Source: Martinezella multihospitum (GTDB lineage Bacteria; Pseudomonadota; Alphaproteobacteria; Rhizobiales; Rhizobiaceae). Taken from it: DNA of 64,000 bases. This document shows, one piece after another, positions 16,492 through 23,528 of this stretch. The stretch lies in the NCBI RefSeq assembly GCF_900094585.1, contig NZ_FMAG01000014.1, forward strand, positions 1-64,000. Direction: 5' to 3'. How positions within the stretch are numbered: position 1 is the stretch's first letter; every line of letters begins with the position of its first letter. The translations under genes and the position numbers were made by a program. The notes under the pieces are model-generated. The model saw only the letters and a program-made list of their open reading frames with translations. It was not told the origin of the DNA and made no database searches.

Positions 16492-17576
16492 TGTCAGTTA
16501 GGTTCTATCACGGTTTCAATGCGGTTGAGTGGGCGTCTTTGAGGGCACGGTCTCCGACGCACGGCACCTCATGGCTGAGTGCGATGGCAAGCCGGCTCCC
16601 AGGTGATTTATACACTGTTATATCCGACCAAAAGATTGGCTTTATTGGGACAATTGTGAAGGATGCAAACGCGTACGAGGCTTACAATCCCGCAGCGATT
16701 TTCTGGCGGGATGAACCTGTCTTTCCAATTGCTGATAGCATTCGCCGTATCGATTATCTAAAATCTGTCAGAGAGGGTTATCCGCCTACTCTACCTGCGC
16801 TCGTTTTGGTTGCTCCCGGTTATGTTGGGGATCCTGCTGGTGCGAACGTTTTTGATGAGAAGGTTGCGTCCTGTGTTCTGGTAGAAATCGTTGATTGGGC
16901 GAGGGCGCTGGGTCTGAGCTCGGTTCATATCCTGTACACAACAAACCCAACTATCCATTCCGCGGTAAGAGAGCTCAGCGGTGTGAGCTATAGTCTCGCA
17001 ACGAGATCTATCCTCAAAGTCACTTGGGATAACTGGGATGGTTACCTAGGCAAGTTGCCATCAAAGAAGCGAGTTGAGTTTCGCAAGGAATGGCGCCGCG
17101 CTGCCGACGAGTTGTCCTTTGGTGAGTTCCCTGCGAGCGAATTCGTGGATGATATCGTGGAAGGTCGATGCGCGGTGCTCCAGCGGTACGGCCAAAGTGC
17201 TTCTTCTGAAGCTGAATTGTCCCGTCTGAAATCATTGATCGCCGCCTTCGGCTCCAACGTGATCGCTTATGGAGGCCTAGCAGAACGCCGGCTTGAGGCT
17301 AGCTGCTTGTGCCTGCGCGATGGTCGATGCTTGAACGCATTGTACAGTTCTCTAACGGAGAGTGGCAGAAAAGTGCCGTACGCCCATTTAGCGGCGACCT
17401 ATTATGCGATCATCAGGCATAATCCCGCAGCTGTATGCGATGAAATTGATTATGGGATCGGACATCGAGAAACAAAAGAAGCTCGGGGCTGCATCCCCAT
17501 TACTCTGTATGGCCACGCAATTCCCCTTAAGCAAGGGGGAGTAACGTCTTTCGAAGAAGCAGCTTCATATCTGTAG
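16491..17576 (+). CDS. FemAB/GNAT-type aminoacyl- or acyl-transferase-like protein 2
   Basis: 361 residues, starting at GTG 16491, which shares one base with the preceding TAG. It has the same overall plan as its neighbour: a basic helix KLPSKKRVEFRKEWRRAADE, a central strand FGSNVIAYGGLAERRLEASC and the final IDYGIGHRETKEARGCIP, the FemAB-type D-x-G-x-G-x-x-x-x-K-x-x-R-G motif. Overall identity to the neighbour is low, so the pair is either an old duplication or two recruits for two successive aminoacyl additions. No signal peptide or membrane segment. Function inferred from fold and context only. Confidence 0.65.
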   Translation: MSVRFYHGFNAVEWASLRARSPTHGTSWLSAMASRLPGDLYTVISDQKIGFIGTIVKDANAYEAYNPAAIFWRDEPVFPIADSIRRIDYLKSVREGYPPTLPALVLVAPGYVGDPAGANVFDEKVASCVLVEIVDWARALGLSSVHILYTTNPTIHSAVRELSGVSYSLATRSILKVTWDNWDGYLGKLPSKKRVEFRKEWRRAADELSFGEFPASEFVDDIVEGRCAVLQRYGQSASSEAELSRLKSLIAAFGSNVIAYGGLAERRLEASCLCLRDGRCLNALYSSLTESGRKVPYAHLAATYYAIIRHNPAAVCDEIDYGIGHRETKEARGCIPITLYGHAIPLKQGGVTSFEEAASYL

Positions 17577-17631
17577 TTGAGAAGCCGCGCTCTGGAGAGT
17601 GCGGTGATATCTTAAGTCACTAGGAGAAGCC

Positions 17632-18939
17632 ATGAGCACTTTAAAGAACAGTATCGTCAAAGGCGCTCTTTCGGCTTTCTTAATTTTGGACCCTCGTGAA
17701 AGCTATGTTGCTCCGGGGTTTAGACGTCTTTGGCTGGGTAGAACAATATCTCTGCTTGGTCAGTATACCTTTCGAATTTCTCTGATACTATTTATTCTTG
17801 AGCGAAGTGAGGGAGCCTCCGCACTCTCAAACATCGTCGCTATTCTTCTGATTCCTACGATCATGTCTTACCTTCTCGGAGGTATTATTGGCGACTGGAC
17901 GAGATCACGCAAAAATGTGATGATTTATCTGGACATAGCCAGATTCCTCGCGATGGCTGCTGGAGCTTTCGCTGCCTCTATCTCGGATGAGGTTTGGCCA
18001 GTTATATCTCTGGCCTTTGCAGCAAGTGTCGCCGGAGGGCTTTTCGAGCCTATCGGCTTCGGGTTCATGGCTCAGCTTGTGCCGAAAAACAAACTTCTCT
18101 CGGCAAACTCAGCAATTTCTATTGGCAGACAAATTGCAATCATTGGGGGGCCGATGCTTGGGGCGCTCTTGGTCGATCATAGTGGCCCGCAGTTCGCCTT
18201 CCTATTCAACAGCTTGACGTTTGCTGCTTCAGCGGTAGCACTGTGGGCCATTCCGTTCGCTGGATCGTCCGATGAGGCACGAATAAGTGGGGGGAAAGCG
18301 GGCCGCTCACTCATCGAAGAAATGTTCGAAGGTCTGAGATACATTTTATCTGTGAGGTGGCTTTGGATAACTCTCGCCACAGCTGCGGTCGCCAATGCGA
18401 TGTTTACGGGAGGGCTAGATGTTTCCGTACCATTGATCCTTGCCGGCGATAGATCGACTGGATCGCTCTTAGGAACATTCTACACCCTTCAAGGCTTGGG
18501 CGCGCTGATCGGTGCGGCTATCTTAAGCCGTATGAATATTCGCGGCGTGGCAACGCCACTATTTATAATGCTAATGATGATGTCGCTATCGTTAGCCTTG
18601 GTCGGCGCCTTGGGAGACAGTTTGTTCACGCCCTTCTTGGCTATTGCATATGGGGTAGGAATGCATTGGTTCAATTCTCTTTATCCCGCCCTCGTTCAAT
18701 CTCAAGTTCCTACCAAGCTTCTAAGTCGAGTAAGCAGCTTCGAATTTTTGGCCTTTGACGGCTTAATGCCTCTTGGTGTTTTGCTGATCGGTCAGTCTTC
18801 GGTCCATTTTGGTGTCTCACAGACGCTTATCGTGGCCGGCTTGACTGTGGCGTTCGCTGTTTTCCTAGCCAGTTTGTCACCGAGCGTTCGTGCACTCCAG
18901 ATCGAAAATATGAACGGCGACAAACCGGTCGCCTCCTAA
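17632..18939 (+). CDS. MFS transporter (EntS-like exporter)
   Basis: 435 residues with about 12 hydrophobic segments and the arrangement of the enterobactin-exporter (EntS/MFS_3) branch: FRRLWLGRTISLLGQYTFRI near the N-terminus, GGIIGDWTRSRKNVM (motif A region) and a large central loop around DEARISGGKAGRSLIEEMFE. It acts in the inner membrane and probably exports the cluster product, serving also for self-resistance. A spacer of 55 bases with a short dyad (CGCTCT/AGAGTGCG) separates it from the previous gene; the ATG has AGGAGAAG upstream. One sampled line of its DNA is only about 40% GC. Confidence 0.85.
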   Translation: MSTLKNSIVKGALSAFLILDPRESYVAPGFRRLWLGRTISLLGQYTFRISLILFILERSEGASALSNIVAILLIPTIMSYLLGGIIGDWTRSRKNVMIYLDIARFLAMAAGAFAASISDEVWPVISLAFAASVAGGLFEPIGFGFMAQLVPKNKLLSANSAISIGRQIAIIGGPMLGALLVDHSGPQFAFLFNSLTFAASAVALWAIPFAGSSDEARISGGKAGRSLIEEMFEGLRYILSVRWLWITLATAAVANAMFTGGLDVSVPLILAGDRSTGSLLGTFYTLQGLGALIGAAILSRMNIRGVATPLFIMLMMMSLSLALVGALGDSLFTPFLAIAYGVGMHWFNSLYPALVQSQVPTKLLSRVSSFEFLAFDGLMPLGVLLIGQSSVHFGVSQTLIVAGLTVAFAVFLASLSPSVRALQIENMNGDKPVAS

Positions 18940-18967
18940 CTGCTATCCAACGACAGGACGTCACGTG

Positions 18968-19876
18968 ATGCTGTGTTCTGAAGACGTTATTGAACTGGAA
19001 ACGAATTGGGCAACCTCGCTCTCGCCGCAAACCATCCATTATTTGCAAGGCAGGGGGCTCACAGCGGCAAACTTGGGGCATGTGCTAGATCGTTCTCCCG
19101 GAGAACCCGTGTTGCTAACTGGTTCATATGCATCAGGTGAGCACAATCCAACGTCTGATCTGGACATCCTCATCATCACTCAGGGGTCAGTTGGTCGACT
19201 GCCGGAAGTTTCCAACCATCCATCGATATTCGGTGATAGTTACGACGTCGAAGTTGGAGAAGTCTCTGTCAATATTGAGTACGTCTCAGAAATAAAGGTG
19301 CGTGAGCTAGCCCAGATAGCGAATCGTGCGGATAGATCTACTCCGCCTGCTGTCGCTAACTTTCAGGCGCTTGAGCTCCGTCTTGCCCACCGATTTGTTA
19401 CCGGAGTTCCATTGTTAGGTGGGGAAACAATAAGAACGATGAGGGGCGGCTTTCACCTTGATGAATTTAAACGTGCTGCGGTCGCCCTCAACTTTATTAT
19501 GGCAATGAGCCTTCTCGAAGATAGCCAGGTGCTTGGGTCGCCAGAAAATTTGTTAATGCTTCGGGCATCTGCGGAGTCGCTCTCTCTCGCGGCGCTGAAC
19601 GCATTTGGACCTATAACCTACGGCATCAAGCACATACGTTCGCGATCAAAAAGATTGGCCGATGCAGGCTTTAACGTTCGAGTACTGCAGGATGTCGATC
19701 GCATGCTGAAAATCGATCATATGCCGATCGCGGATGGACGAAAATTTATCGAGTTGAGTGCCGACGATTTTCTTCTCTATCTCAGATCGACGGGAACTCA
19801 GTACAAGATCTTTGCAATGTTGGAACCATACTCTGCGAGTTGGCCGAAGCTGACGGCCTTGGGAGGCACCCTATGA
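18968..19876 (+). CDS. Minimal nucleotidyltransferase-domain protein
   Basis: 302 residues from ATG 18968 (a GTG directly before it is the alternative). The signature G-S-Y-A-S-G at 52-57 followed by SDLDILI at 63-69 is the DNA-polymerase-beta-like active site (G-S/T-x-x-x-G-x(6-8)-S-D-x-D-L) used by kanamycin nucleotidyltransferase-type enzymes, with a candidate third carboxylate in VNIEYV. The C-terminal 180 residues are helical. It could transfer a nucleotide to the phosphonate for activation or reversible self-protection; the cluster also has two metallophosphoesterases that could reverse this. That pairing is inference. The stop overlaps the start of the ATP-grasp gene (ATGA). Confidence 0.75.
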   Translation: MLCSEDVIELETNWATSLSPQTIHYLQGRGLTAANLGHVLDRSPGEPVLLTGSYASGEHNPTSDLDILIITQGSVGRLPEVSNHPSIFGDSYDVEVGEVSVNIEYVSEIKVRELAQIANRADRSTPPAVANFQALELRLAHRFVTGVPLLGGETIRTMRGGFHLDEFKRAAVALNFIMAMSLLEDSQVLGSPENLLMLRASAESLSLAALNAFGPITYGIKHIRSRSKRLADAGFNVRVLQDVDRMLKIDHMPIADGRKFIELSADDFLLYLRSTGTQYKIFAMLEPYSASWPKLTALGGTL

Positions 19877-21090
19877 CCACCAAAGCCGCAGAACCGGTAA
19901 TCGTGATCGATCGAGTCGGTTACTCTTTCTACAAGGCGCCCCGGAGTACATATCTTTCAAGTGGTCGCTTTAGCGTCCGTCTCGTAACTGCTACGGACAA
20001 GTTGCACGAGGTTGAGGGCGAGGAGATAGAGGCAGTATTGGCGCTGCCGAGATCTGATCACTCAGCATTCCTCAGTGGTGCGAAGCTGATGTTTAATCTT
20101 AATGGAGTTCCAGCGCGGAGAATTGTTGCGGTCACCGAGAGGTATCTTCTTCACGCAGCAAAATTAAGAGAAGAGCTTTCGCTTCCTGGGATGACATTAG
20201 CGGAGACTTTGCCTTTTAGAGATAAGGTCTTGATGAAGGAAGCGGTGGCAGCGGGTGGTTTGCGAGTTCCTGAATTTGCGGAATATACACCACAAGCCGC
20301 ACGGGACCTGCTTTCCCGATATAAAAGGGTTGTCGCTAAGCCACGGTTCGGAGCAGGATCAAAGGGAATAGTATTCTTGGACACTGTCCGAGATGCTGAC
20401 ACCTTCGAACAAAGGTACAAAGATGATCTGCCCGACTACGAGGTAGAGGAGTTTATTTCAGGTCAGCTTTTTCATATCGACAGTATTGTAGATTGCGGAA
20501 AGGTAGTTGCTGCTACCGCCGGGCTGAGCATCGATCCTCCTTCAAATTTTGAAACGTCTCGACCGTATCGGGATGTTTCGATTGAGCCGAGCGATTTACT
20601 TGATGAGTTGCTTGACTTCAACACACGTGTGATGGCGCAATTTCCTGCGTTTCGCGGCGTCACGCATTTGGAAGTGTTTAAAGCTGAGGACGGGATTTAC
20701 TTCTGCGAGATTGGCGCACGTGCCGGGGGCGGCGGAGTTATCGCAAGTTTTCAACACCGCACAGGTTACAACTTGGATGAGATTGTGCTCCAATCACACC
20801 TGGAGGGCGCAGTACCTGCATCTATGAATGTCTCTAATGCCATGACCGGTTATGTGATGATTTACGGTACGCCCGGGCAGCTGGTAGGGGAAGTCAGAGC
20901 TCCCGACGCCCCTTGGGTGATAGAGACTCAAATTCTTGCCAGGCCTGGGGAGATACTAGATGTTCCTCAGGATTGGAGTGACGCCGTGTGCATCGTATCC
21001 GTGACGGGTTTAAGCGCAGTTGAAGTCACGGAGCGCCTTGAGATCGCAATCGAGCATATTTCTTCGCAGCTATCGTCAGCGGGTCGCTGA
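19873..21090 (+). CDS. ATP-grasp carboxylate-amine ligase
   Basis: 405 residues from ATG 19873, overlapping the preceding stop. The ATP-grasp core is visible: KEAVAAGGLRVPEF, the nucleotide-binding VVAKPRFGAGSKGI (K-P-x-x-G-x-G-S-x-G), DYEVEEFISGQLFHIDSIVD (hinge and second lysine/acidic region) and the metal-binding end HLEVFKAEDGIYFCEIGARA with G-G-G-G. These enzymes join a carboxylate, via an acyl phosphate, to an amine. Members of this family form peptide bonds in several phosphonate pathways, such as rhizocticin and phosphonoalamide assembly. Probably catalyses an amide bond between the phosphonate unit and an amino acid. A long hairpin covers its stop codon. Confidence 0.85.
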   Translation: MTTKAAEPVIVIDRVGYSFYKAPRSTYLSSGRFSVRLVTATDKLHEVEGEEIEAVLALPRSDHSAFLSGAKLMFNLNGVPARRIVAVTERYLLHAAKLREELSLPGMTLAETLPFRDKVLMKEAVAAGGLRVPEFAEYTPQAARDLLSRYKRVVAKPRFGAGSKGIVFLDTVRDADTFEQRYKDDLPDYEVEEFISGQLFHIDSIVDCGKVVAATAGLSIDPPSNFETSRPYRDVSIEPSDLLDELLDFNTRVMAQFPAFRGVTHLEVFKAEDGIYFCEIGARAGGGGVIASFQHRTGYNLDEIVLQSHLEGAVPASMNVSNAMTGYVMIYGTPGQLVGEVRAPDAPWVIETQILARPGEILDVPQDWSDAVCIVSVTGLSAVEVTERLEIAIEHISSQLSSAGR

Positions 21091-21098
21091 CGATAGCT
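21068..21098 (+). terminator. Perfect 14-bp hairpin across the stop codon of the ATP-grasp gene
   Basis: AGCTATCGTCAGCG, loop GGT, CGCTGACGATAGCT: 14 uninterrupted pairs with the TGA stop inside the right arm. Only two or three T residues follow, so it may be an inefficient terminator or an mRNA-stabilising element that separates expression of pepM-to-ATP-grasp from the downstream genes. Confidence 0.6.
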
Positions 21099-21191
21099 TT
21101 CAGGTGATCTTGGATTCCTTCCTCAGTATTTGGTGCATCGGAAAAAACAAAGAAACCGCCCGTTTAGTAACACGGAAATCGCCATCTAGGG

Positions 21192-21220
21192 TTGACATTT
21201 ACGGCGTACGCATTGATCTT
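21192..21220 (+). promoter_or_regulatory. Candidate promoter for the second part of the cluster
   Basis: TTGACA at 21192-21197, 17 bases, then GATCTT at 21215-21220, about 45 bases before the metallophosphoesterase ATG at 21267. The -35 is perfect and the -10 weak. It lies just downstream of the strong hairpin, which suggests that the last three genes have their own transcript. Confidence 0.5.
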
Positions 21221-21266
21221 GAGTTAAAGTGCGAGCCCCGGTGACCCTATAAGTTGTGAGGTCAAT

Positions 21267-22007
21267 ATGCTCATTGCTCAAATCAGCGATGTACACGCCA
21301 GTATTGATAACGGCAATCTTGCTCGCCTAGATTCGGCGGTGAATTGGCTCTGCTGCGTTCGACCCGATGCAATCATCGTAACGGGCGATCTGACCGACAA
21401 CGGCTGGAGCGACGGCTATAGAGAAATAAAGGTCATATTGGAGAGGATTGGGTCCCCGATCAGTGTCATACCAGGGAATTCCGATGACCCTTTGATGATG
21501 CGTAATTTGTTCGCCGGCACCTATGGTTGGGAGGGATCTTCAGCCCTTCACACCGAGCTAAACCTTGGCGGAATTAGAGCTATTTGTCTCGATGTTACCG
21601 TTGCTGGAGAGGCTCACGGCAACATCGAGTGTCATATTGATTGGCTTGAGAATAAGCTTAATGCGGATCGTGGAAGCAAAGCAATAATTTTCACTCATCA
21701 GCATCTATTTCCTACTGGAATAGATGTTATCGATGTCTCTATGTGTCAGGGCTTTCAGAAGCTTGAAGAGTTAATTGTAAGACGTGAGACTAGACCAATT
21801 GCCATTTCCAGCGGCCACGTCCATCGTCCGATGGCAAGTGTCATTGCTGGCGTTCCAAGCTACATATGTGGATCTATTTGCCCCGCAAATCCTCTCTTGC
21901 TTGACAGCTGGCGAAACCCGCCTGTCACAGATCCTCCATCTCTGATGATCCACGATCTTCGCTCAGGACATTTAGTTAGCAGCCACATAAGTATTGGATC
22001 CGGGTGA
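21267..22007 (+). CDS. Metallophosphoesterase with GNSD in place of GNHD/E
   Basis: 246 residues, CpdA/Icc-like layout: ISDVHAS (D8-x-H10), TGDLTDNG, PGNSDD, FTHQHLFP and SSGHVHRP. The third block is normally GNH(D/E), whose His acts near the leaving group; here it is Ser, so activity may be reduced or specialised. This differs from the paralogue-like enzyme at 8619-9359, which keeps GNHE. The gene follows its own candidate promoter and precedes the MpnS-like gene by about 140 bases. A phosphodiesterase removing a nucleotidyl group from the product is a reasonable guess but unproven. Confidence 0.8.
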   Translation: MLIAQISDVHASIDNGNLARLDSAVNWLCCVRPDAIIVTGDLTDNGWSDGYREIKVILERIGSPISVIPGNSDDPLMMRNLFAGTYGWEGSSALHTELNLGGIRAICLDVTVAGEAHGNIECHIDWLENKLNADRGSKAIIFTHQHLFPTGIDVIDVSMCQGFQKLEELIVRRETRPIAISSGHVHRPMASVIAGVPSYICGSICPANPLLLDSWRNPPVTDPPSLMIHDLRSGHLVSSHISIGSG

Positions 22008-22150
22008 CTAGATCTGTGGCATTAAATTCCTCCCCGAAACCATTTGGTCTTCAACCGATTATATCGATTCACTTCATATTTATGCCAAACGAAAAGATGG
22101 TTTCTCCGGGATTATTCCTGATCCAATGACTTGAAATACAGAGAATTTAC

Positions 22151-23500
22151 ATGGGAGTGTTGGACATGGTTAATGCACATGAGGTGAAAGAGGCGGCAGT
22201 CCGTCGAATTTTGTTGAATTCCATTAAGCGTAACGACGAGCTCGCCGCCGAGGAGCTCGGCGTCTCTCTCGAGCGGTTTCAAGCATTTATGAGCGGGTCG
22301 AATGCCGATGCTATAGATATCTTGGCACGTGCTGTAGATAAGTGGCCAGTCAGCGAGAGAGAGTTTTTCGCAGTACGTGACGATGCTCCGTCAGGCTTTG
22401 TTAAAATGTCTGCGGCGGCCTCCAAATCTAGCGAGCGGTGCATTGCACGGCGCGGAGAGCGCTACTTCAACTATCGTGATAGCGCAATGAGTACCGTAAG
22501 CCCTATACGACCAGAGCTCGTTGAGATGCTGGTGACGGTCAATGATGCTGATCCAAGCAATCCTGCTGTTCGCTGGAACACAGGACATTTCTTCTATCAA
22601 ATTACTTATTTCGTCGGGAAGGTGAATTTCTATTATGAGGACCGAGGCAATCGGGTCTGTGTGGAGATGAACACAGGCGACTCAAGTTTCTTGGGCCGCT
22701 ATATTCCGCATTCATTTGCTAAACGTTCAGACGAAGAAGCATATATTCTGGCGCTAACCTTTGCTGGGCCCCTATATGGCGACGCGCAAAGCGAGCTCAG
22801 CACGCTCCCGGACTCCGCAGCTCAGCGTCTTGCGGGCAACGTTACAAGCAAAGGCTATTTGCCTTTGAGAGATCTCGCAGGTGATGCCTCACTACCTCTC
22901 GATGAGCTTTCTCGACTGGCAGATATCGAGCCTTCCCGTATCGAGGCGATTGCCGCGGGCGAAGTCGATATGACGGACGGCGAGCGATTAAAGATCGCAT
23001 CCGCGCTCCGTGTTTCGCCAATCGAGTTGCTGCCTCGCGAAGTTATGCCACCGGACTCGCAAGTTCTTCACGCTGGATCAAACCGGACCTGGCGCATAGG
23101 TTCAAACCTGACTGTCAAGGAGTTGGCGGGGTCACTGACCACGCCGTTCGCCAGAGCCCTTGAATTTTCCGTTGGTGGAGACAAAGAACAGCGTTCGGAC
23201 ATCGAGACCCGTTTGCACCAGTTTTTTTATAATATTGGGCACACATCCGTGGAAGTCGAAATTGCATCGGAAGACGCGAATACAACTGTCGTGTTGGAGC
23301 CACATGCGTCTCTTTATGTAAAGCCGTACGTCCGTGTTGCATTTCAGGCCACTGAGGGTCCGGGTAGTGGTTCCAATAAGGGGAAATTGTTGGCCTTGCG
23401 GGTTGCAGGTAATTTGTATGGAACAACCAATATAGAGGCTCTAGGCTGCGGTGAAGCGGCACTGACCAGACTGCGCAAAGACGCAGCACTCTGGTATTAA
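22151..23500 (+). CDS. mpnS: MpnS/HEPD-family non-heme iron enzyme, methylphosphonate-synthase-like
   Basis: 449 residues made of two HTH-plus-cupin repeats, the architecture and length of hydroxyethylphosphonate dioxygenase (HEPD, about 443) and methylphosphonate synthase. The first cupin contains NTGHFFYQITYFVG (H146, Q150) and TGDSSFLGRYIPHSF (H187). HEPD aligns with TGDSYVEPSYCPHSY, whose Glu176 ligand corresponds to Leu181 here. Nitrosopumilus MpnS uses a His-Gln-His set with the same H-x3-Q spacing and nearly the same numbering (148, 152, 190, from memory). The sequence therefore favours MpnS-type chemistry: 2-hydroxyethylphosphonate to methylphosphonate plus bicarbonate. A second cupin lies near 330-440. 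The alcohol dehydrogenase that should make its substrate is next door. The alternative is a new activity on a related hydroxyalkylphosphonate. Confidence 0.85.
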   Translation: MGVLDMVNAHEVKEAAVRRILLNSIKRNDELAAEELGVSLERFQAFMSGSNADAIDILARAVDKWPVSEREFFAVRDDAPSGFVKMSAAASKSSERCIARRGERYFNYRDSAMSTVSPIRPELVEMLVTVNDADPSNPAVRWNTGHFFYQITYFVGKVNFYYEDRGNRVCVEMNTGDSSFLGRYIPHSFAKRSDEEAYILALTFAGPLYGDAQSELSTLPDSAAQRLAGNVTSKGYLPLRDLAGDASLPLDELSRLADIEPSRIEAIAAGEVDMTDGERLKIASALRVSPIELLPREVMPPDSQVLHAGSNRTWRIGSNLTVKELAGSLTTPFARALEFSVGGDKEQRSDIETRLHQFFYNIGHTSVEVEIASEDANTTVVLEPHASLYVKPYVRVAFQATEGPGSGSNKGKLLALRVAGNLYGTTNIEALGCGEAALTRLRKDAALWY

Positions 23501-23528
23501 CCTACTCTAGGATGGGCGCCAGTCTATT

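Noticed and set aside
21192..21244. Small protein encoded at 21020-21244
   Set aside because: It overlaps the ATP-grasp 3' end, the hairpin and the candidate promoter, and has no family resemblance.
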